Positions 1-5,335 of a stretch of DNA of 5,357 nucleotides are shown piece by piece; position 1 is the stretch's first letter; the number at the start of each line of letters is the position of its first letter. A program made the translations under genes and the position numbers. The notes below the pieces were generated by a model that was not told the DNA's origin, searched no databases, and worked only from the letters and a program-made list of their open reading frames with translations. Origin of the DNA: Syntrophales bacterium (GTDB lineage: Bacteria > Desulfobacterota > Syntrophia > Syntrophales > UBA2210); NCBI GenBank assembly GCA_028715865.1, contig JAQUQY010000111.1:1-5357 (forward strand). The letters run 5' to 3'.

Positions 1-1386
1 TATGTGCCCCAGCTTTCGATGCATCATGCGGATAATGACCTCGGCCAAATTGGTGCGCAGAATTTCCGGAGGGGTGTGTAAGGGGCGGCTCTCATATTCT
101 TCCTCGGAATAGAGGCGGATGCAGACGCCGCTTTCCACGCGCCCGCAGCGGCCCGCCCTCTGAATGGCGCTGCTTCGGGAGACAGCTTTCACGGGAAGCC
201 CCATGGTCCTTGTATGGGGACGATATTCAGATATCCTGGCCAGCCCCGTGTCAATGACGTAGCGTATTCCCGGAACTGTTAGCGACGTTTCAGCCACATT
301 GGTTGACACGATGATCTTGTCTTCACGGGTCGACTTGAAGACACGCTGCTGATAGCCGGATGGCAGGCGACCGTAAAGAGGCATTACCAGGCTGTCCCTG
401 TAGTTTCTTCCGGAAAGAACTTTACAGGTATCCCGAATGTCCTGTTCCGTGGGCATAAAGATAAGGATGTGTCCGCGGCGTCGCTCTTTTTTAAGCTCCT
501 CAACGGCGGCGAGAGCCGCCTCAACATACCCTTCAGGTCCTTCCTCATCGCAGGCTGGACTTGCCGGCCGATAGCGCACTTCCACGGGCCAGCTCCGGCC
601 CGACACTTCAATTATTGGCGCGTTGTCAAAGGCTCTTGAAAACGTTCCCGGTTCGATGGTGGCAGAGGTGATGATGATTCTCAGGTCCATACGGTCCTTG
701 ATCAGGTTCTTGAGAATACCGAGAATGAAGTCGATGTTGACGCTTCTTTCGTGAGCCTCGTCGATTATTAGAGTGTCATACCGGCGGAGGAGTGGGTCGG
801 ACTGGGCTTCCATTATTAGAATGCCGTCGGTCATGATCTTTATGTAGCCATGGCGGTTAGTTCGGTCTTCAAAACGAATTTTGTGACCTACGGATTGTCC
901 CGGTTCTACACCAAGTTCTTCCGCGATCCTTCGCGCGATGGAAACCGCGGCGATCCGGCGGGGCTGGGTGCAACCAATGATGCCGTCGATTCCCAGGCCG
1001 GCTTCAAGGCACATCTTGGGCAGCTGGGTGGTTTTTCCTGATCCTGTTTCTCCCGTGATGACAAGAACTTGATGGCGGTGCAGGGCTTCAATAATCTCTG
1101 CTCGTTTCTCCAGTATGGGCAGGCCCTCTGGATAAATGACGGCGGGCCGTTGTTTCAGGCGAAGTCCTTTTTTCTTTTCAGCACGGACAAGCCTCTCCTC
1201 AAAAGAACGCCATTTTTCAGCAATAAGGGAACTTTCGGGTTTCTTCCCCTTTTGTATATCAAGGCGGTTAAGTTCACGCAGAAGGCCGTCCCTGTCCGCG
1301 GGCAGAACATTCCCGATGCGATGAAGCATGGCCTTTCTTTTATGTCGCGCTAATTTCATGGCAATGGCGATAGCCCTTCCGGACAT
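1..1386 (-). CDS. hrpA: ATP-dependent RNA helicase HrpA (DEAH-box), N-terminal part, cut by window edge
   Basis: This is a DEAH/RHA-family RNA helicase, a cytoplasmic NTP-driven RNA or RNP remodeller; E. coli HrpA has been linked to rescue of stalled or collided ribosomes. The reading frame is open to the left edge, so only about 462 codons of a protein of usually about 1300 residues are present. Counting from the start at 1386, the motifs are Walker A GETGSGKT (112-119), QPRR, DEAH (209-212), SAT (241-243), STNVAETS (361-368) and QRAGRCGR (409-416). The stretches IIEVSGRSWPVEVRYRP and EILRTNLAEVIIRM favour HrpA over HrpB. The two RecA-like domains are present; the HA2, OB-fold and C-terminal regions lie outside. 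The start is uncertain. ATG at 1386 has a weak GGGA seven bases upstream. The in-frame ATG at 1359 has no well-placed ribosome binding site, and its only purine-rich stretch is about 15 bases away. The family assignment is firm; the start is not. Confidence 0.95.
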   Translation of the reverse strand, partial: MSGRAIAIAMKLARHKRKAMLHRIGNVLPADRDGLLRELNRLDIQKGKKPESSLIAEKWRSFEERLVRAEKKKGLRLKQRPAVIYPEGLPILEKRAEIIEALHRHQVLVITGETGSGKTTQLPKMCLEAGLGIDGIIGCTQPRRIAAVSIARRIAEELGVEPGQSVGHKIRFEDRTNRHGYIKIMTDGILIMEAQSDPLLRRYDTLIIDEAHERSVNIDFILGILKNLIKDRMDLRIIITSATIEPGTFSRAFDNAPIIEVSGRSWPVEVRYRPASPACDEEGPEGYVEAALAAVEELKKERRRGHILIFMPTEQDIRDTCKVLSGRNYRDSLVMPLYGRLPSGYQQRVFKSTREDKIIVSTNVAETSLTVPGIRYVIDTGLARISEYRPHTRTMGLPVKAVSRSSAIQRAGRCGRVESGVCIRLYSEEEYESRPLHTPPEILRTNLAEVIIRMMHRKLGHI

Positions 1387-1472
1387 CAAGGATCCCGGGA
1401 CAGTTTTTAATGAGAGGGGTATCTTTTACCTGTTTTTCCCTGTCTGCACAAAAATTTTTTGATGTCTCCGCG

Positions 1473-1499
1473 ATTTTAGCATTGTCTCTTTAATGGCAA
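1473..1499 (-). promoter_or_regulatory. Candidate promoter for hrpA (extended -10)
   Basis: On the minus strand, TAAAAT (1478-1473) is preceded by TGC (1481-1479), giving an extended -10 pattern. TTGCCA (1499-1494) lies upstream with a short 15-base spacer, which an extended -10 can tolerate. Transcription would start near 1466 and leave a leader of about 80 bases. A competing candidate closer to the gene is TTGTGC (1451-1446), 17 bases, TAAAAG (1428-1423). The sequence alone does not choose between them. Confidence 0.35.
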
Positions 1500-1549
1500 C
1501 GGAGCTTGAACTTTAGTACAAATGGTCAGGCTGATGAAAGTCATCCCGT

Positions 1550-1578
1550 TTGATTTTATAGGGTACTTTGTGTATAAG
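1550..1578 (+). promoter_or_regulatory. Candidate sigma-70-type promoter for the Rho-N-like gene
   Basis: TTGATT (1550-1555) and TATAAG (1573-1578) are separated by the ideal 17 bases, matching the vegetative consensus at 4 of 6 and 5 of 6 positions. Transcription would start near 1585, giving a leader of about 50 bases before the ATG at 1637. A small palindrome, GATGA-AAG-TCATC (1533-1545), ends five bases upstream of the -35 box and could be a regulator site, but it is short. Confidence 0.45.
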
Positions 1579-1625
1579 AGCTCGTAGCGGCATCACTTAT
1601 GCTGCTATCACCCGGGGGGATAAGA

Positions 1626-1631
1626 AAGGAG
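1626..1631 (+). promoter_or_regulatory. Ribosome binding site of the Rho-N-like gene
   Basis: AAGGAG five bases before ATG 1637. It fixes the start and rules out the in-frame TTG at 1568. Confidence 0.85.
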
Positions 1632-1636
1632 AAGCC

Positions 1637-1960
1637 ATGTCTGAAGAGAAACCGTTGGACAAATTAACTGTCAAGGAACTGAAGGAGATAGCCTTGGGCA
1701 TTGAAGGGCTTCATGGCGTTACGGCTATGAAGAAAGATGAACTACTCAGGGTTATAAAGGAATCCCGGGGAATTCCGATTAAAAAAGTCATGGAAAAGGC
1801 CGTGGAAACCATCGCTGGAGTGAAAGGGCAGATTGTTCTTCTCAAAGAAAAAAGGGAAGAGATGCGTGCTCAGAGTGACAGGGCAGGCCTTAAGCGGCTT
1901 AGACGAAAAATCAGCAGGCTTAAAAAAAGGACGAGAAAACTGGTGACGCCGGGGGCCTGA
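1637..1960 (+). CDS. Small Rho-N/SAP-like helix-extended-helix protein with basic tail
   Basis: A 107-residue soluble protein. The start at 1637 is chosen because AAGGAG (1626-1631) sits five bases upstream; the longer frame back to a TTG at 1568 would begin inside the candidate promoter. Residues 9-41 (DKLTVKELKEIA, then MKKDELLRVIK) resemble the Rho termination factor N-terminal domain, a SAP/HeH-like nucleic-acid-binding fold. A predicted helical middle follows (about 48-80). The tail is very basic: 11 of the 16 residues from 86 to 101 are Lys or Arg. The ATPase and cold-shock-like RNA-binding domains of Rho are absent, so this is not a Rho factor. There is no signal peptide or membrane segment. 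Nucleic-acid binding is a reasonable inference; the biological role is unknown. The gene is monocistronic, divergent from hrpA and convergent with the formate dehydrogenase gene. Confidence 0.85.
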   Translation: MSEEKPLDKLTVKELKEIALGIEGLHGVTAMKKDELLRVIKESRGIPIKKVMEKAVETIAGVKGQIVLLKEKREEMRAQSDRAGLKRLRRKISRLKKRTRKLVTPGA

Positions 1961-2022
1961 TTAAATTTTACCAGCCCCCCCGCTATGGGTTTTATTGGTG
2001 AGAAAAATTAAATACAAAGGGA

Positions 2023-2053
2023 AAGGGGATTGAAACTAAGTTTCAATCCCCTT
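2023..2053. terminator. Perfect inverted repeat, probable bidirectional terminator
   Basis: The arms at 2023-2037 and 2039-2053 are exact reverse complements over 15 bases, centred on A2038. In RNA this folds into a stem of about 13 bp with a short loop. It lies between convergent genes, 62 bases after the Rho-N-like stop codon and 23 bases after the formate dehydrogenase stop codon (on the minus strand). The T tracts are imperfect: GTTCTTA follows on the plus strand, and TTCCCTTTGTATTTAATTTTT-like sequence follows on the minus strand. Termination is therefore likely better in the minus direction. There is only one copy, so it is not a repeat family member within this window. Confidence 0.7.
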
Positions 2054-2076
2054 GTTCTTACGCAAAAAACTCTTCT

Positions 2077-4770
2077 CTAGGCAGCTTCCACCCGCACGGC
2101 GCAGACCTTATACTCTGGAATTTTCGCGATGGGGTCCATGGCGCTGTTGGTTACAAAGTTCACTGCTGCTTCCCTGAAGTGGAAGTTCATGAATACCACT
2201 CCAGGAGCAACCCTATCTGTGATGACCGATTTCGCTTCCACGGAACCGCGGCGGGAAGTAACTCTTACGAAGCTGTCCTCCGCGACCCCCATTTTCTCAG
2301 CGTCTATGGGGTTGATTTCCACGAGGCTTTCGGGACATCGTTCCATAATTCCCTCGGAAAGCCTGGACATGGTGCCCGTGTGGTAGTGATAGAGGACTCG
2401 GCCCGTGGTAAGCACGAAGGGGTATTCTTCGTCCGTTTCCTCAGCGGGTGGGCGGTGCTCGATGGCGCTGAAAAGACCGAGGCCCCTTGTAAACCGGTCC
2501 TTGTGGAGGAACATGGTTCCCGGGTGCTCTTCTGTGGGGCAGGGCCACTGAAGACCGCCTTTTTCAAGCCGATCATATGTGATGCCCGTGTAACTCGGCG
2601 TAACCTCTCGAATCTCCCTCATGATATCTTCAGCATCGGCGTAGTCCATGGCATAGCCCATTTTTGAGGAAAGCCCTGAGATTATTTCCCAGTCTGTCAT
2701 TGCCAGGCCCTGGGGTTCAACGGCTTTTCTAACCCTTTGAACTCTGCGTTCCGTATTAGAGAAGGTGCCTTCCTTTTCAGCGAAACATGCTGCCGGCAAT
2801 ACCACGTGGGCGTATTCCATCGTTTCGCTGGGCAGAATGTCCTGCACAACCAGAAGGTCAAGACGCTTTAAGGATTCCTCGGCGTGGGAAAGGTCGGGAT
2901 CGGATAGCATGGGGTTCTCTCCCATAATGTAAACGGCTTTCACCTTTCCGTCGTGGGCCGCGTTCATTATTTCCACTACGGTAAGCCCGGCAGCGTCGGA
3001 CAGTGAAACGCCCCAGGCTTTTTCGAATTTCTCCCTGGCTTCGTCACTTGCAACCTGCTGATAACCAGTGAATACATTGGGCAGGCATCCCATGTCGCAG
3101 GCGCCCTGAACGTTGTTCTGACCTCTCAGGGGATTGACTCCGCCGCCTTCGATGCCCACGTTTCCACATAGCATGGCCAGGTTGGCGATTGTTTTGACGT
3201 TGTCTACGCCGCTCGTGTGCTGGGTTATACCCATGGTGTAAAGAATGGCCGCCTTTTCAGCCTCCGCGTAGATGCGGGCCGCCTTTCTTATGTCATCGGC
3301 GGGAACGCCGCAGATGGATTCGGCATATTCGGGAGTGTATTTTTTCACAACCTCCTTCATGGCCTCGAAATTCTCTGTTCGGGTTTCCACGTACTCCTTC
3401 GCGTACAGATTCTCGTCGATAATGACGTTCATCATGCCGTTCATCAGAGCCACGTCGGTTCCAGGCTTTTGGCGCAGCCAAAGTGCGGCATATTTTACCA
3501 GGTCTATTTCCCTGGGGTCGGCAACGATGAGCTTAGCTCCCCGCTGGCGAACGGCCCGCTTTATGTGTGAAGCGATAACGGGGTGATTTTCCGTGGTGTT
3601 GGTTCCAATGGCGAAAACAGCGTTGGACACCCCGATTTCCTCAATGGAATTTGTCATGGCGCCGCTTCCGAATGTCGCGGCCAGACCGGCCACGGTGGAA
3701 GAGTGTCAGAGACGGGCACAGTGATCTACATTGTTGGTTCCGATCACCGCCCTCATGAATTTTTGGAAGAGGTAGTTCTCCTCGTTTGTGACGCGGGCTG
3801 ATGACAGCCCGGCAATGCTGTCCGGGCCGTGCTCTTCCTTGATCGACGCGAGCTTGTCCGAGATGTAGTCGAAAGCCTCATCCCAGGTGGCTTCCTCAAG
3901 TTTCCCTTTTTTTCGTATCAAGGGAGTCTTCAAACGATCTGGATGATGCACGAAATCCATGCCAAATCGTCCCTTCACGCAGAGACTGCCATGGTTGGGA
4001 AGGCCGACTTCCGGGTCTGAGGTTACCTTCACGATTTTACCGTCGTAAATATTCAGATCCATCTGGCATCCCACACCGCAGTACGCGCATGTGGTGCGGA
4101 CCTTTGAAATTTCCCATGGGCGCCCCTGGAAGCGGGCCTGTTTGAAGGTGATCGCTCCCACGGGACAGGCGTCGACGCAGGCTCCGCAGAAGACACAATT
4201 CGAATCTATATAATCGCTGTCGAATGCGGGCCCTACCTTGGACTTTGATCCGCGCATCGAAAAATCAAGGACCTCGTGGACCTGAACTTCGTTGCATATC
4301 CGGACACATCTGCCGCAGAGTATGCACTTGTTGAGGTCGCGGGCGATCATGGTGTTTGAGATCTCCTGGGGGTATCCCGGGGAATCGATTTCAAAACGCG
4401 GCTTCTCGATTCCCATGCGATATACCAGGTCCTGTAGTTCACAGCTTCCATTCTGCTCGCAGGTCAGGCAGTTGTGGTCTCCGGAAGCCCATATAAGCTC
4501 TACAATCAGGCGGCGTGCATCAAGTACGCGCTCTGTGTTGGTCTTAACGACCATGCCGGGATTGACTGGCATGGTGCACGCGGCAACAAGCGACCTGGCG
4601 TTTTCGACTTCAACAGAACATACGCGGCAAGCGCCTACGTTAGTGGTTCCCTTGTAGTGGCAGAGCGTGGGAATATAGATGCCTTGTCCACGGGCTGCTT
4701 CAAGGATGGTTTGTTCCGGCGTTGCTTCGACTTCTTTTCCGTCAATGTTAATGGTGAACGTTTCGCTCAT
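2077..4770 (-). CDS. fdhA: Selenocysteine-containing formate dehydrogenase, catalytic (alpha) subunit
   Basis: Cytoplasmic Mo/W-bis-MGD enzyme interconverting formate and CO2, with a NuoG-like N-terminus that carries electrons to a partner. It is 897 residues, close to the usual size of bacterial FdhA with this architecture. Visible in order: a 2Fe-2S domain (Cys37, 48, 51, 65); a NuoG-type cluster region (His99, Cys101, 104, 110); two 4Fe-4S clusters (Cys149, 152, 155, 159 and Cys192, 195, 198, 202); the catalytic-domain 4Fe-4S (Cys228, 231, 235, 264); selenocysteine 355 in CARL-U-HSSTVAGL, followed by His356; Arg549 in PLRGQNNVQGACDMG, equivalent to E. coli FdhF Arg333; and a molybdopterin-dinucleotide-binding C-terminus from about 783 (TTGRVLYHYHTGTMSR). 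TGA at 3708-3706 encodes residue 355, and the sequence continues in frame to TAG at 2079-2077. The start at 4770 has AAGGAG six bases upstream. An in-frame ATG at 4791 lacks a ribosome site, and a GTG at 4914 lies in the -10 box. There is no twin-arginine signal. It is monocistronic here, with no NuoE/F-like partner adjacent. Confidence 0.96.
3665..3701 (-). promoter_or_regulatory. Bacterial SECIS element for the UGA at 3708-3706
   Basis: Within the coding RNA just after the UGA, a lower stem CUUCC (3701-3697) pairs with GGAAG (3669-3665). An upper 7-bp stem CGUGGCC (3694-3688) pairs with GGCCGCG (3682-3676), including one G-U pair. The apical loop is GGUCU (3687-3683). Eighteen bases separate the UGA from the loop, the same as in the E. 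coli fdhF SECIS, whose loop also carries GGUCU. The element is expected to bind the SelB elongation factor, which delivers Sec-tRNA. The SelA/B/C/D machinery is not in this window. Confidence 0.92.
3706..3708 (-). other. In-frame UGA recoded as selenocysteine (residue 355)
   Basis: The codons around the site read GCC CGT CTC TGA CAC TCT TCC on the minus strand, giving A-R-L-U-H-S-S. Formate dehydrogenases carry Sec or Cys followed by His at exactly this point (E. coli FdhF Sec140-His141). Homologous sequence is intact on both sides with no frame change, so this is neither a true stop nor a pseudogene. A gene caller that does not allow recoding would report two proteins, the second starting at a false GTG at 3693. 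Confidence 0.96.
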
Positions 4771-4906
4771 TACAGTCTCCTTGACACTCATAATTTGATA
4801 GTGGGTACTTTGCTGATTAATTATGAATATTCCGGCAAATTCGGAATGGCCGCGATTGCTCCCTGTCTTCGGCAGGAACAACCTTGAATCAGCGGTGTGC
4901 AAGAGC
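4771..4906 (-). promoter_or_regulatory. Structured 5' leader of fdhA (about 136 nt)
   Basis: The predicted leader between the transcription start (near 4906) and the fdhA ATG holds several inverted repeats. TCATAATT (4788-4795) matches AATTATGA (4819-4826), eight bases perfectly over a 23-base gap, with one arm ending just upstream of the ribosome site. ATTCCG (4829-4834) matches CGGAAT (4842-4847) around a 7-base loop. A weaker CCTG/CAGG hairpin lies at 4862-4876. I do not recognise a known riboswitch; it was considered for a molybdenum/tungsten cofactor RNA, but I could not match that motif by eye. A regulatory role is inference. Confidence 0.4.
4777..4782 (-). promoter_or_regulatory. Ribosome binding site of fdhA
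   Basis: AAGGAG on the minus strand, six bases before ATG 4770. It decides the start against the in-frame ATG at 4791 and the GTG at 4914. Confidence 0.9.
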
Positions 4907-4914
4907 CTGTGCAC
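4897..4914. promoter_or_regulatory. Inverted repeat over fdhA -10 and +1, candidate operator
   Basis: GTGCA (4897-4901) and TGCAC (4910-4914) form a perfect 5-bp inverted repeat with an 8-base centre. It overlaps the last two bases of the -10 box and is centred on the predicted transcription start. This is a typical position for a dimeric repressor site. The arms are short, so chance is possible; the regulator is unknown. Confidence 0.35.
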
Positions 4915-4941
4915 TATAATCTTGTTCTAACTTATTGTCAA
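4913..4941 (-). promoter_or_regulatory. Strong sigma-70-type promoter of fdhA
   Basis: On the minus strand TTGACA (4941-4936), a perfect -35 box, is followed after exactly 17 bases by TATAGT (4918-4913), five of six consensus -10 bases. Transcription would start near 4906. This is the best promoter in the window and the only one seen for fdhA. It shows no sigma-54 (-24/-12) pattern. An inverted repeat overlaps the -10 box and start site (separate entry), which suggests repression rather than activation as the control mode. Confidence 0.8.
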
Positions 4942-5028
4942 GGGTGTTTGGGCTCTTTCCTGTTTGCCTCGGCACGGTTTAGCTGCGACGGTATCGGCGG
5001 CGGATTCCTATGGCCCCGGCTATATAGG
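4942..5028. other. Upstream non-coding stretch without recognisable features
   Basis: Between the fdhA promoter and the repeat block I see no gene, promoter or hairpin I can support. On the minus strand one frame from the repeat edge ends at a stop near 4980 after an Arg-rich tail; it has no start or homology I can recognise and may be chance or a gene remnant. Confidence 0.4.
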
Positions 5029-5054
5029 CAATGTTGATGGTTTCGTAAAAAGTC
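5029..5054 (+). repeat. Direct repeat copy A
   Basis: CAATGTTGATGG followed by TTTCGTAAAAAGTC. It is identical at 23 of 26 positions to copy B at 5226-5251 in the same orientation. The shared CAATGTT lies outside the inverted-repeat ends, so the similarity exceeds the element end itself. Confidence 0.8.
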
Positions 5055-5068
5055 GCTGGAAGCATCGA

Positions 5069-5094
5069 ATCCTGATTTCCCGGGAAATCAGGAT
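5069..5094. repeat. Perfect 26-bp palindrome
   Basis: The two 13-base halves are exact reverse complements around CCCGGG (5079-5084). TCGA flanks the left side (5065-5068) and the right side (5094-5097, overlapping the last palindrome base), extending the pairing past a one-base bulge. It lies inside the repeat element, between two end-like copies. With no unpaired loop it would form a cruciform or a fold-back RNA hairpin; neither strand has a following T tract, so it is not a standard terminator. Confidence 0.85.
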
Positions 5095-5101
5095 CGAACC
5101 C

Positions 5102-5226
5102 GATGGCTTCGTAAAAAGGTCCGCAGGCAAGGCGGGCAAATCCTGAGGAATGAGGCGCACATACGGTGCGTCGCAGTGACGAAGGATGAAGCCCAACGAA
5201 GCATCCGGCCTTTTTACGAAGTCATC
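5102..5226. repeat. Inner 125-bp inverted-repeat unit
   Basis: GATGGCTTCGTAAAAAGG (5102-5119) pairs with 5209-5226 at 17 of 18 bases, a better match than the outer left end. Inside are smaller inverted repeats: TCCTGAGGA (5141-5149), CGCAC/GTGCG (5156-5170) and GGATG/CATCC (5184-5206). The unit could fold into one long branched hairpin. It may be the original element, with 5036-5101 a partial second copy. Confidence 0.6.
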
Positions 5227-5251
5227 AATGTTGATGGCCTCGTAAGAAGTC
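5226..5251 (+). repeat. Direct repeat copy B
   Basis: CAATGTTGATGG followed by CCTCGTAAGAAGTC, matching copy A (5029-5054) except at three positions. Together with 5102-5119 and the inverted 5209-5226, this makes four copies of the GATGG-nn-TCGTAA core within about 220 bases. Confidence 0.8.
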
Positions 5252-5297
5252 ATGCGGCGATTTTGAAGCCGAAGCGTTCCAATTCGCCGTTTATGAC
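5249..5297. repeat. Imperfect inverted repeat adjoining the repeat block
   Basis: GTCAT (5249-5253) pairs with ATGAC (5293-5297), and GGCGA (5256-5260) with TCGCC (5284-5288), separated by small internal loops. It starts inside copy B and may be a further arm of the same repeat family. Confidence 0.4.
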
Positions 5298-5300
5298 AAA

Positions 5301-5335
5301 AATTTCTCTGAGCCGGCGCCATCGACTCAGAAATT
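5301..5335 (-). terminator. Possible terminator for a gene beyond the right edge
   Basis: AATTTC (5301-5306) and TGAG (5309-5312) pair with CTCAGAAATT (5326-5335), a 10-bp stem with a two-base bulge and a 13-base loop. Read on the minus strand the stem runs into TTTTTG, a short T tract partly inside the stem. This fits a weak intrinsic terminator for a minus-strand gene entering from the right, but no such gene is visible. Confidence 0.3.

Larger units (their letters stand above)
5036..5226. mobile_element. MITE-like non-coding repeat element, 191 bp, with TCGTAAAAAG ends
   Basis: The left end GATGGTTTCGTAAAAAG (5036-5052) and the reverse complement of the right end (5226-5210) match at 15 of 17 bases, giving terminal inverted repeats. 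The element is flanked on both sides by AATGTT (5030-5035 and 5227-5232), which could be a 6-bp target duplication. It contains no coding sequence of any credibility and no transposase, so it would have to be moved in trans. A third end-like copy follows directly at 5233, so duplication or nested insertion are alternatives. Similar TCGTAAAAAG-bounded intergenic repeats are, from memory, common in Desulfobacterota genomes. Confidence 0.55.

Noticed and set aside
850..1353. Plus-strand ORFs opposite the helicase
   Set aside because: The minus frame encodes all the DEAH helicase motifs; these are antisense shadows.
1568..1636. N-terminal extension of the Rho-N-like protein from TTG 1568
   Set aside because: It overlaps the candidate promoter and has no ribosome site; ATG 1637 has AAGGAG at ideal spacing.
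2023..2053. CRISPR repeat (the arms contain GATTGAAAC/GTTTCAATC, as in some type I repeats)
   Set aside because: There is a single palindrome, with no second copy, no spacers and no cas genes; its place between convergent genes fits a terminator.
2077..3693. A separate minus-strand gene of 538 codons starting at GTG 3693
   Set aside because: It is the C-terminal part of fdhA. The four codons between the UGA and this GTG (HSST) are conserved formate dehydrogenase sequence, there is no ribosome site, and a SECIS explains the UGA.
2129..3801. Plus-strand ORFs opposite fdhA
   Set aside because: They are antisense to well-conserved formate dehydrogenase sequence and have no recognisable domains.
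3706..4914. fdhA as a truncated pseudogene ending at the TGA, starting from GTG 4914
   Set aside because: The downstream half is intact and in frame with all expected motifs. The GTG at 4914 lies inside the -10 box, and the true start at 4770 has a good ribosome site.
5020..5322. Small protein genes on either strand in the repeat block (for example 5020-5322 minus, 4964-5146 plus)
   Set aside because: They are translations of the repeat itself (recurring LFTKPS-like peptides from TCGTAAAAAG copies), have no ribosome sites and cross the palindromes.
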